From: Actinomycetes bacterium
GTDB lineage: Bacteria > Actinomycetota > Acidimicrobiia > Acidimicrobiales > Palsa-688
Assembly (NCBI GenBank): GCA_021815935.1
Contig: JAKAZH010000125.1
Span: 1-5,745 of the forward strand
Direction: 5' to 3'
Length of the DNA: 5,745 nt
Shown here: positions 1-5,031 of the stretch, piece by piece
Layout: each line of letters starts with the position of its first letter
Position numbering within the stretch: the first letter of the stretch is position 1
Program-made: the position numbers and the translations under genes
The notes under the pieces: generated by a model
Told to the model about the DNA's origin: nothing
The model's input: only the letters and a program-made list of their open reading frames with translations
Databases searched by the model: none

Positions 1-297
1 GCGCCCCCACGCAGTGATCGTGTCCACCACCCTGTCGACGACCTGGCGGAGCGACCACTCCCGTCCCTCCTCACCGAGGGTCCCGCGAAAGTACTTTTGA
101 GCAAGAATGTTCGTGGCATTCAGACTCCACGACTCTGGCACCTCGACGCCGGTCTGCTCGAAAGCGACTGCGCCGGTGGCGTAGTGCACGATCCTGGCGT
201 CACGGAGCTCCCACTCGACCGATGCGTAAGGATCACCGCCGGCGATGGTGAAATACCGTGAGATGCCGATCCCGGTGCGCTCGGGTGCTAGAGACAT
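1..297 (-). CDS. nrdJ: Adenosylcobalamin-dependent (class II) ribonucleotide reductase, N-terminal part
   Basis: Partial gene: the reading frame is open from an ATG at 297-295 to the left edge and gives the first 99 residues. NrdJ reduces ribonucleotides to deoxyribonucleotides in the cytoplasm using adenosylcobalamin as radical generator, without oxygen. The visible part carries the N-terminal block I associate with this family: GISRYFTIAGGDPY near residues 11-24, GVEVPESWSLNATNILAQKY near 50-69, then FRGTLG and REWSLRQVVDRVVDTITAWG to the edge. The catalytic cysteines and radical site lie outside the window. The start is firm: AGGAGG stands at 311-306, eight bases before ATG, and a TTGACA/TGTAAT promoter lies further upstream. 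A NrdR-like box in the leader agrees with ribonucleotide reductase control. The gene is divergent from glpK. Family assignment is by recalled similarity, not by search; another NrdA/NrdJ-type reductase is the only serious alternative. Confidence 0.88.
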   Translation of the reverse strand, partial: MSLAPERTGIGISRYFTIAGGDPYASVEWELRDARIVHYATGAVAFEQTGVEVPESWSLNATNILAQKYFRGTLGEEGREWSLRQVVDRVVDTITAWGR

Positions 298-305
298 GCC
301 GCTTT

Positions 306-311
306 CCTCCT
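306..311 (-). promoter_or_regulatory. Shine-Dalgarno site of nrdJ
   Basis: Read on the minus strand this is a perfect AGGAGG, eight bases from the ATG at 297. It is the only strong ribosome-binding site I see ahead of any gene in the window, and it fixes the nrdJ start. Confidence 0.9.
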
Positions 312-331
312 GAAGGTACCATTTTACGAAA

Positions 332-347
332 ACACAATCTGTAGTGG
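332..347 (-). promoter_or_regulatory. Probable NrdR box
   Basis: This 16-base segment, ACACAATCTGTAGTGG, matches the published palindromic NrdR consensus (acaCwAtATaTwGtgt) at 13 of 16 positions by hand alignment. NrdR is the ATP/dATP-sensing repressor of bacterial ribonucleotide reductase genes. The box lies in the predicted nrdJ leader and just upstream of the alternative -10 at 326-321. NrdR boxes usually come in pairs spaced by whole helical turns; see the weaker partner at 374-389. Confidence 0.6.
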
Positions 348-373
348 TGTGCTTGGCCGACAGCACCCCACCA

Positions 374-389
374 CCACAAGATGGGGCTA
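374..389 (-). promoter_or_regulatory. Possible degenerate second NrdR box
   Basis: Starting 42 bases (about four helical turns) from the first box, this segment keeps the left half of the consensus (CCACAAGAT) but only about 8 of 16 positions overall. It covers the predicted nrdJ transcription start near 386. Only the pairing rule and location make it a candidate. Confidence 0.25.
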
Positions 390-392
390 CGA

Positions 393-422
393 ATTACAAC
401 ACGGTAACTACGTCCTTGTCAA
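393..422 (-). promoter_or_regulatory. Sigma-70-like promoter of nrdJ
   Basis: On the minus strand a perfect -35 TTGACA (422-417) is followed after 18 bases by TGTAAT (398-393), a 5/6 match to TATAAT preceded by TGT, which fits an extended -10. Transcription should begin near 386, giving a leader of about 89 bases. A second -10-like TAAAAT at 326-321 has no -35 partner but would place its start just before the Shine-Dalgarno site; it is a possible second promoter. Confidence 0.75.
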
Positions 423-483
423 TACTTTTTGCAAGAAAGAACGCGACGCCGGGATCCGACGCCTCCACCCTAAGACGGTTCGC

Positions 484-546
484 CTGTGGAGCACTAGTAC
501 CTAAAAGCTGTGGATGACGTGGGGCAATTCAAAAAGTCCCTGTGGA
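484..546 (+). repeat. Three direct copies of CTGTGGA
   Basis: CTGTGGA occurs at 484-490, 508-514 and 540-546, all on the same strand, with start-to-start distances of 24 and 32 bases. They lie 62 or more bases upstream of the nrdJ -35 and 230 or more bases upstream of glpK. The core TGTGGA equals the core of the DnaA box (TGTGGATAA); the middle copy, TGTGGATGA, matches 8 of 9 positions. Function is unknown. Confidence 0.5.
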
Positions 547-607
547 ATTCGAAAATATGGCGAAACTGTCGTCTCATTACCCCCGGACGCGGGTATCGTC
601 GTGATGG

Positions 608-635
608 AGCCGCCGAAGCTGCCCCCTCGGCGGCT
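608..635 (+). other. Perfect 9-bp hairpin
   Basis: AGCCGCCGA (608-616) pairs perfectly with TCGGCGGCT (627-635) around a 10-base loop. Only TTTA follows, so as an intrinsic terminator it is marginal, and no gene lies upstream on this strand to be terminated. It could end an unrecognised short RNA, act in a long glpK leader if one exists, or insulate glpK from stray transcription. Confidence 0.5.
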
Positions 636-638
636 TTA

Positions 639-691
639 CCCTGGTGCCGACCCCTCTGTCCCCGCCCCTTCGACGGGGGGTCGCGCCAGGG
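639..691 (+). other. Long imperfect hairpin, 15 bp with one bulge
   Basis: 639-646 pairs with 684-691 (eight pairs, one G-T), base 647 is bulged, and 648-654 pairs with 677-683 (seven pairs), leaving a 22-base loop. Inside it a competing hairpin is possible, CCCCG (660-664) with CGGGG (674-678). It starts three bases after the previous hairpin. Mutually exclusive folds resemble an RNA switch, but I recognise no known riboswitch class. Confidence 0.45.
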
Positions 692-767
692 ACCCATTTC
701 CTTGCGCGGCCGCATCGACGGTGGTAAATGAATCCGGCAGCCTAAGGCGCCGAGAGACGTCGGCCAC

Positions 768-773
768 TAACGT
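768..773 (+). promoter_or_regulatory. Candidate -10 of a leaderless glpK transcript
   Basis: TAACGT fits TANNNT and stands six bases before the ATG at 780, so transcription would start at or next to the A of the start codon. No -35 is visible about 17 bases upstream. The GAGAG directly before the start is a poor Shine-Dalgarno alternative. Confidence 0.4.
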
Positions 774-779
774 GAGAGC

Positions 780-2279
780 ATGGCTGTTGTCTTGGCGATC
801 GATGCAGGCACCACCGGGGTGCGCTCGTTGGCGTTCTCGGAGGCGGGCGAGATCGTGGCGGGCAGCTATAGGGAGTTCCCGCAGCATTTTCCCCGCCCAG
901 GCTGGGTCGAGCACGACGCCTCCGACATATGGGACGCCGTCGTCGCAACCGTCGCGGAGACGCTTGCGGCCATCTCCGAGCCTGTCGCGACTATCGGGAT
1001 TACCAATCAACGCGAGACCGTCGTCGTGTGGGACAAAAGTGACGGAAGGCCACTGCATCGGGCGATCGTCTGGCAGGACCGCCGCAGCGCCGGGAGCTGC
1101 GAGGCTCTCATTGAAGCGGGGCACCTCGACTTCGTACGAGCCCGGACAGGCCTAACCCTCGACCCGTATTTCAGCGCGACGAAGCTCGCGTGGATCTTCG
1201 GGCCCGGCGGCGTGGACGTGTCCCCCGCCACCGCGTTCGGCACGGTCGACTCGTGGCTGCTGTGGCATCTCACCGCCGGCGCATGCCACGCAACGGACGT
1301 CACCAACGCGTCCCGGACTTTGCTGTTCGACATCGACCGCCTCGACTGGGACAGCGAGTTGTGCGACCTCTTCGACGTGCCCGCCACCGTCCTGCCCGAG
1401 GTCCTGGCGAGCAGCGCGAGGGCGGGCCGAAGCGCGCCGGACGTAATTCCCGGCCTTCCCGCCGGGATACCCATCAGCGGCATCGGAGGTGACCAGCAGG
1501 CGGCGTTGTTCGGCCAGGCGTGCTTCGACGACGGGATGACGAAGAACACCTACGGCACCGGCAGCTTTGTACTGATGAACGTCGGCGAGACGCGCCCTAA
1601 GTCCCTCGACGGCCTCCTAACGACGGTTGCCTGGGCTGTCGGCTCGCTAGACTCGTCGTCGGTTCGCTACGCCCTCGAAGGATCGATATTCGTAACGGGG
1701 GCAGCGGTGCAGTGGCTTCGCGACGGGCTTGGTGTCATCTCTACTGCCGCCGAAATCGGCCCTCTGGCAGCGTCAGTGCCTGACAGTAGCGGTGTCTATT
1801 TTGTCCCGGCGTTTACTGGTCTCGGGAGCCCCTGGTGGGATCCGCACGCCCGCGGCACCATCGTGGGCCTAAGCCGCGGGGTCGGCCGTGCACATTTGGC
1901 TCGGGCGGCCGTGGAAGCAATGGCCTACCAGACCGCTGACGTCGTTAGGGCCATGGCGTCTGCGTCGGGTCGCTCCCCACGCGAGCTCCGGGTGGACGGC
2001 GGCGCGTCGGTGATGGACCTGCTCCTCGACTTCCAAGCGGACCTTCTCGGTATCGACGTCCGCCGGGCGGCAATCGCCGAGACGACCGCTCTCGGCGCGG
2101 CGTTCCTCGCTGGGCTCGCAGAGGGCGTTTGGTCGTCGACCGCGGAGATCTCGAAGGTATGGTCGTGCACCCGGACGTCGTCGCCTTCGACAGATCCGGC
2201 CGCGCTGGTCGCTATCGCAGAGCGCTACGAAACTTGGGCCAGGGCACTCGAACGTTCGCGCGCCTGGAACGATACCTAG
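780..2279 (+). CDS. glpK: Glycerol kinase
   Basis: Full-length protein of 499 residues, the normal size for GlpK. It phosphorylates glycerol to sn-glycerol 3-phosphate with ATP in the cytoplasm and belongs to the FGGY kinase family. Visible motifs in order: nucleotide-site AIDAGTTGVR (6-15), ITNQRET (74-80), IVWQDRR (96-102), LDPYFSATK (127-135), TDVTNASRTLLFDI (172-185), SGIGGDQQAALFGQ (233-246), KNTYGTGSF (255-263), ALEGSIFVTGAAVQWLRDGL (298-317), PAFTGLGSPWWDP (343-355), RVDGGAS (404-410) and AETTALGAAFLAGLA (434-448). The residues equivalent to the Escherichia coli glycerol contacts are all present: R78, E79, W98, Y130, D238, F263. The usual DQGTTSSR is DAGTTGVR here. These residues argue against xylulokinase or gluconokinase. 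No glpF or glpD is nearby, so it looks like a single-gene unit. It converges on the ACT gene, the stop codons being 12 bases apart. Confidence 0.95.
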   Translation: MAVVLAIDAGTTGVRSLAFSEAGEIVAGSYREFPQHFPRPGWVEHDASDIWDAVVATVAETLAAISEPVATIGITNQRETVVVWDKSDGRPLHRAIVWQDRRSAGSCEALIEAGHLDFVRARTGLTLDPYFSATKLAWIFGPGGVDVSPATAFGTVDSWLLWHLTAGACHATDVTNASRTLLFDIDRLDWDSELCDLFDVPATVLPEVLASSARAGRSAPDVIPGLPAGIPISGIGGDQQAALFGQACFDDGMTKNTYGTGSFVLMNVGETRPKSLDGLLTTVAWAVGSLDSSSVRYALEGSIFVTGAAVQWLRDGLGVISTAAEIGPLAASVPDSSGVYFVPAFTGLGSPWWDPHARGTIVGLSRGVGRAHLARAAVEAMAYQTADVVRAMASASGRSPRELRVDGGASVMDLLLDFQADLLGIDVRRAAIAETTALGAAFLAGLAEGVWSSTAEISKVWSCTRTSSPSTDPAALVAIAERYETWARALERSRAWNDT

Positions 2280-2295
2280 GGAAAAAAATTCCTAG
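2276..2295. repeat. Palindrome spanning the convergent stop codons
   Basis: CTAGG (2276-2280) pairs with CCTAG (2291-2295); a G-T and an A-T pair extend the stem to seven, with six A residues in the loop. The glpK stop TAG (2277-2279) and the ACT gene stop (2292-2294 on the minus strand) are placed symmetrically in the arms. It is too AT-rich and lacks an outer U tract, so it is not a classic intrinsic terminator. Confidence 0.5.
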
Positions 2296-2972
2296 TTCGG
2301 TCCCGACAACTGCCACGACCTTCGAGGGGCACGCGCTGTCAGCTCGGCCCAACGCGCGTCGGCGATGCGGGCGAGTGCGCTCAGCTGGCGGCGTTCCCTG
2401 AGACGGAACGGCCGGCCCTGGCGTCCCACCACCAGCACCAGGCCGGCGACGTCCAGATCCGCCCATGCGACGTCGTCGGGTCCCCCGTCGCCTGACCGCG
2501 GCGCCACCGACGCTCGGCTACCCGCCAGGAAAGCCTTGAGCCAGGCTCCAGGCGGTACCGTCCCGACCGACGACCGAAGCTCGGCGGCGTCGGGGTCGAC
2601 GACGGTCGCCCAGTCGCCCTGGAAGTCTCGCCTGCTGCTGGTCGCCAAGCTCGACAGTAACGGTCCGACAGCGTTCTTGGTGACGAGCGCCGCCGCCGTC
2701 TCGAGGGCATCGAGTCGAGGATCGGCAACCCCGTCGCCGGCGACTCTCGCGTCCTCAACGTCGACGCCGTCCAGCTTGGAGAGGCCGGCGATGAGCAGAT
2801 CGAGATCGCTCTCGTTTTGCAGGGACACGATGAGCTCGTCAATGGCGCGGCCACCCCCACGCTCAAGAATGTCTATGCCCACCAGGTCACCCCCGACGGA
2901 GCCGATGCTGCCGGCTACAGCGCCGAGTGCCCCCGGGCGGTCGGTGAGCCAGACGCGAAGCGCATAAATCAC
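2292..2972 (-). CDS. ACT-domain protein with a possible C-terminal GAF-like region
   Basis: From a GTG at 2972 the product has 226 residues. Residues 3-75 form an ACT domain, the beta-alpha-beta-beta-alpha-beta ligand module usually found in regulators of amino-acid metabolism: ALRVWLTDRPGALGAV (4-19) is the typical first strand and ligand-binding turn, followed by GGDLVGIDILERGGG and the strand IDELIVSL. The middle is acidic and variable. The last 60 residues (VAGLVLVVGRQGRPFRLRER, then QLSALARIADARW) recall the end of a GAF domain, by inference. Nothing suggests an enzyme or a DNA-binding domain, so a stand-alone sensor role is only a guess. The frame stays open to an ATG at 3101, but that extension is low-complexity, overlaps the start of uvrD2 and precedes the normal ACT start; GTG 2972 also has a TAGCCT hexamer seven bases upstream. 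No signal peptide or membrane segment is seen. Confidence 0.75.
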   Translation of the reverse strand: MIYALRVWLTDRPGALGAVAGSIGSVGGDLVGIDILERGGGRAIDELIVSLQNESDLDLLIAGLSKLDGVDVEDARVAGDGVADPRLDALETAAALVTKNAVGPLLSSLATSSRRDFQGDWATVVDPDAAELRSSVGTVPPGAWLKAFLAGSRASVAPRSGDGGPDDVAWADLDVAGLVLVVGRQGRPFRLRERRQLSALARIADARWAELTARAPRRSWQLSGPN

Positions 2973-2979
2973 CGGTATC

Positions 2980-2985
2980 AGGCTA
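2980..2985 (-). promoter_or_regulatory. Candidate -10 of a leaderless ACT-gene transcript
   Basis: On the minus strand TAGCCT (2985-2980, TANNNT type) is followed by seven bases and then the GTG start at 2972. No Shine-Dalgarno sequence and no recognisable -35 precede it. The site supports the shorter start. Confidence 0.4.
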
Positions 2986-3006
2986 GCCGAGGAGTGTGTA
3001 CGGCAT

Positions 3007-3025
3007 GTTTCGGGGAAAGCGAAAC
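3007..3025. promoter_or_regulatory. Inverted repeat in the ACT/uvrD2 divergent region, possible operator
   Basis: GTTTCG (3007-3012) and CGAAAC (3020-3025) are perfect 6-base arms separated by seven bases. It lies 35-53 bases upstream of the ACT start and 61-79 upstream of the uvrD2 start, as a shared operator might. It does not match the actinobacterial LexA box (GAAC, four bases, GTTC). Confidence 0.35.
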
Positions 3026-3072
3026 CACGCCGGCTGCCGGCAAGCATCCCCCAGTCGGTCACAGGCGGGTCG

Positions 3073-3078
3073 TATCCT
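3073..3078 (+). promoter_or_regulatory. Candidate -10 of a leaderless uvrD2 transcript
   Basis: TATCCT (4/6 to TATAAT) is followed by seven bases and then the GTG at 3086. The AAGG at 3079-3082 is only three bases from GTG, too close for normal Shine-Dalgarno use, which favours a leaderless reading. Confidence 0.45.
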
Positions 3079-3085
3079 AAGGCAG

Positions 3086-4948
3086 GTGAAGGCCACAACA
3101 TCGACCGACCGCCTTTTGGACGGCTTGACCGACGTTCAGGCTCTAGCAGTCACTTCGACAGCGACGCCGCTGTGCGTCGTTGCGTCCGCCGGGGCGGGAA
3201 AGACCCGGGTCGTGACCCGGCGCATCGCGTACCGCTGCGAGACAGGGTCCTCGCGCGCGGACCACACTCTCGCGCTCACCTTCACGAAGAAGGCCGCCTC
3301 GGAACTGCAGCAGCGGATCAGCGACCTTCGCTCCGACTCCTCTGATGCGGCGAAGGTGACTGCCGGCACCTTCCACTCCGTCGCTTTGGCGCAGCTGCGT
3401 GGGTGGTGGCGCGACAGAAGGAGCCCTCCGCGTGTCTTGGTCGAATCCAAGCTCGCCTTGATCGGTCCGCTCCTAGCCGAACGCACGAATCTCCGGGCCG
3501 CCCCGGCAGTAGAAGTAGCGAGGGCCATCGAGTGGGCGAAAGCACGGGCCGTCACCCCTGAAGCGCTGGTCGGATACACAGCTGACGCCCGCAGCGGCAC
3601 CCTGGCGGGTCTCGACGTCGAGTTGGTCGCCTCGCTCTACTCCCGCTACGAGCACGAGAAGCGCAAACGCGGCCTGATCGACTTCGACGACCTCCTGTGG
3701 TTGTGCGTCGACGCGATGGAGCGTGACCCCGAGTTCGCCGCAGCGCAGCGTTGGCGCTGGAGCCATGTGTACGTCGACGAGTACCAGGACCTCAATCCTC
3801 TGCAGTTCAAGCTACTTCGCGCATGGCTCGGGCCGAACACCGACCTATGCGCCGTCGGTGACCCTAACCAGGCGATCTACGCATGGAACGGTTCAGACCG
3901 GACCCTCCTGGAGCGTTTCTGCGATCACTGGCCCAGCGCCGAGGTGCTTCGCCTGGACGCCAATCACCGAAGCAGCCGCCAGATCGTTTCGGCGGCGGCA
4001 GCCGCGTTGGGATCGGCGGGCGCGGGACTCACGTCGACGGGCCGCGACGGCCCGTCCGTCAAGTACCTCACCTACCGGTCGGGGCGAGCCGAAGCCCGCG
4101 GCGCTGCGTCGACTCTCCTGGGCGCGAAGCGCTCCGGGCGTCCTTGGCGCTCGATGGCGGTACTCGCACGGACGAACTCCCAGCTGGTCGAGATAGCCCA
4201 AAGTCTCGACCTGCTCGAGGTTCCCTACCGGATCGCCGGCGACGAAGGTTCGCCGTCGGCACTCAACAACCCGGCGGCTTTCGACAGCCCGGCGGCTTTC
4301 GACACGGTCGATGACCAGGCAAACCCGGGCGCTCCCGACGGCGCCGTCACGCTCAGCAGCTTCCATAGAGCCAAAGGTCTCGAATGGGACTTCGTCATGC
4401 TCGTCGGCCTCGAGGAAGGCTTGGTGCCTTTCGGACGGGCAACCACCCGGGAGCAGACCGACGAAGAGCGACGCCTCCTCTACGTGGCGATGACCAGGGC
4501 TGTAGAGGAGCTTCATCTGTCGTGGGCGAAAGTGCGCTACTTCACCGGGCGTCCCGTCGAGCGCCAACCCTGCAGATGGCTCGACGAGCTAGATCGCAGC
4601 CCGGCCCCTGCCGACCTCTCGCCCCTGCACGCCCGCCCTAGCGCCCCCCCGGGCACCCGCCCGAGACCCGAAGGCCTCCCGTCGGGCCGGCGCCGCAGCG
4701 ACCCGGACAGCCCGAGCGCTCTCCTTCGCAACGCGATAACGGCTTGGCGCCGTGACACCGCCCGTTTCAGCGGCGTCGTCGCGCACCTGCTCCTACACGA
4801 CGCCACGATCGACGCTATCGCCGAGAGCCGACCAACATCCATCGAGGAGCTCGCCGCTGTCCGAGGCGTCGGTCCCGTCAAAGCGCACCGCTACGGACCC
4901 CAGATCCTTAAGCTTCTCGTACCCTACGACGACGCAGCCAACCAATAG
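3086..4948 (+). CDS. uvrD2: UvrD2-like superfamily I DNA helicase with C-terminal HRDC domain
   Basis: From GTG 3086 the product has 620 residues. It is an ATP-driven helicase expected to move 3' to 5' on DNA in repair or replication. Motifs: Q motif LTDVQ (14-18), Walker A ASAGAGKT (33-40), motif Ia TFTKKAA (about 65-71), Walker B VDEYQD (230-235), motif III GDPNQAIYAWNG (258-269), motif IV ANHRSS (292-297), motif V SSFHRAKGLEW (424-434), motif VI YVAMTRA (466-472). FHRAKGLEW and GDPNQAIYAWNG are close to mycobacterial UvrD2. A Pro/Arg-rich linker (about 493-542) leads to an HRDC domain (543-615) with the helix-hairpin-like ELAAVRGVGPVKAHRYG. The mycobacterial tetracysteine linker module is absent; the linker has one cysteine (C496). 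An 18-base duplication gives PAAFDS-PAAFDT at 396-407. The frame extends upstream to a GTG at 2996, but that part lacks helicase character. Divergent from the ACT gene, 113 bases apart. Confidence 0.92.
   Translation: MKATTSTDRLLDGLTDVQALAVTSTATPLCVVASAGAGKTRVVTRRIAYRCETGSSRADHTLALTFTKKAASELQQRISDLRSDSSDAAKVTAGTFHSVALAQLRGWWRDRRSPPRVLVESKLALIGPLLAERTNLRAAPAVEVARAIEWAKARAVTPEALVGYTADARSGTLAGLDVELVASLYSRYEHEKRKRGLIDFDDLLWLCVDAMERDPEFAAAQRWRWSHVYVDEYQDLNPLQFKLLRAWLGPNTDLCAVGDPNQAIYAWNGSDRTLLERFCDHWPSAEVLRLDANHRSSRQIVSAAAAALGSAGAGLTSTGRDGPSVKYLTYRSGRAEARGAASTLLGAKRSGRPWRSMAVLARTNSQLVEIAQSLDLLEVPYRIAGDEGSPSALNNPAAFDSPAAFDTVDDQANPGAPDGAVTLSSFHRAKGLEWDFVMLVGLEEGLVPFGRATTREQTDEERRLLYVAMTRAVEELHLSWAKVRYFTGRPVERQPCRWLDELDRSPAPADLSPLHARPSAPPGTRPRPEGLPSGRRRSDPDSPSALLRNAITAWRRDTARFSGVVAHLLLHDATIDAIAESRPTSIEELAAVRGVGPVKAHRYGPQILKLLVPYDDAANQ
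4270..4305 (+). repeat. Tandem 18-bp duplication inside uvrD2
   Basis: Two adjacent 18-base units (4270-4287 and 4288-4305) differ only at the last base. They keep the reading frame and encode PAAFDS followed by PAAFDT, between motifs IV and V, probably in a surface loop of domain 2. It looks like a recent slippage event tolerated by the protein. Confidence 0.85.
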
Positions 4949-5018
4949 TCACCCCACCTCCCCGCGTTTCCGCTGCAACTCGACCTCGCGCCCTCTAGCC
5001 AGCATGTCCGCGACGTTG

Positions 5019-5024
5019 TACACT
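5019..5024 (+). promoter_or_regulatory. Candidate -10 of a leaderless transcript for the 138-residue gene
   Basis: TACACT (4/6 to TATAAT) lies seven bases before the GTG at 5032. No Shine-Dalgarno sequence lies between them and no clear -35 precedes it. The gene also follows uvrD2 by 83 bases on the same strand, so read-through is possible. Confidence 0.4.
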
Positions 5025-5031
5025 AAGTCCG

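Larger units (their letters stand above)
423..779. other. Non-coding stretch between the nrdJ promoter and glpK
   Basis: I see no convincing gene here. Open frames that cross it on both strands are long only because they run into or opposite glpK, and their proteins match nothing I recognise. The stretch holds three CTGTGGA direct repeats (484-490, 508-514, 540-546), a pair of AATTC-led repeats 20 bases apart (526-535, 546-555), a 15-codon mini-ORF (557-604) and two tandem hairpins (608-635, 639-691). No strong plus-strand -35/-10 pair was found; TTGCGC (702-707) with TAAATG (725-730), spacer 17, is weak. Confidence 0.6.

Noticed and set aside
608..638. Intrinsic terminator call for the 9-bp hairpin
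   Set aside because: Only three T residues follow and there is no upstream plus-strand gene to terminate, so it is listed as a hairpin of unknown role.
480..780. Known riboswitch (cobalamin, c-di-AMP, SAM and similar) ahead of glpK or nrdJ
   Set aside because: Structure is present, but I could not find the conserved cores of these classes; the nrdJ leader of about 89 bases is also too short for a usual cobalamin riboswitch.
636..1124. 162-codon minus-strand open frame opposite the glpK start
   Set aside because: It is antisense to glpK, has no family resemblance, and its composition is that of a shadow frame.
514..1155. 213-codon plus-strand open frame entering glpK in another frame
   Set aside because: Most of it overlaps glpK, whose protein is unmistakable; the alternative product is Arg/Ser/Pro-rich, as expected for an out-of-frame reading of GC-rich DNA.
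2250..2262. LexA-like GAACGTTC near the end of glpK
   Set aside because: The actinobacterial LexA box needs four bases between GAAC and GTTC; here there are none, and the site is inside a coding region facing no damage gene.
2365..2967. 200-codon plus-strand open frame opposite the ACT gene
   Set aside because: Very rich in Ser/Pro/Arg/Thr without any domain; the minus-strand ACT domain explains this DNA.
2996..3085. Upstream extension of uvrD2 to a GTG at 2996
   Set aside because: The 30 extra residues have no helicase character; the Q motif normally lies close to the N-terminus, and GTG 3086 has a -10-like TATCCT at leaderless distance.
2973..3101. N-terminal extension of the ACT gene to ATG 3101
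   Set aside because: It would overlap uvrD2, adds 43 residues without domain character, and ACT proteins of this type begin just before the first strand.
3893..4567. 224-codon minus-strand open frame inside uvrD2
   Set aside because: It lies opposite conserved helicase motifs III to VI, so stop-free length reflects the GC-rich codon use of uvrD2.
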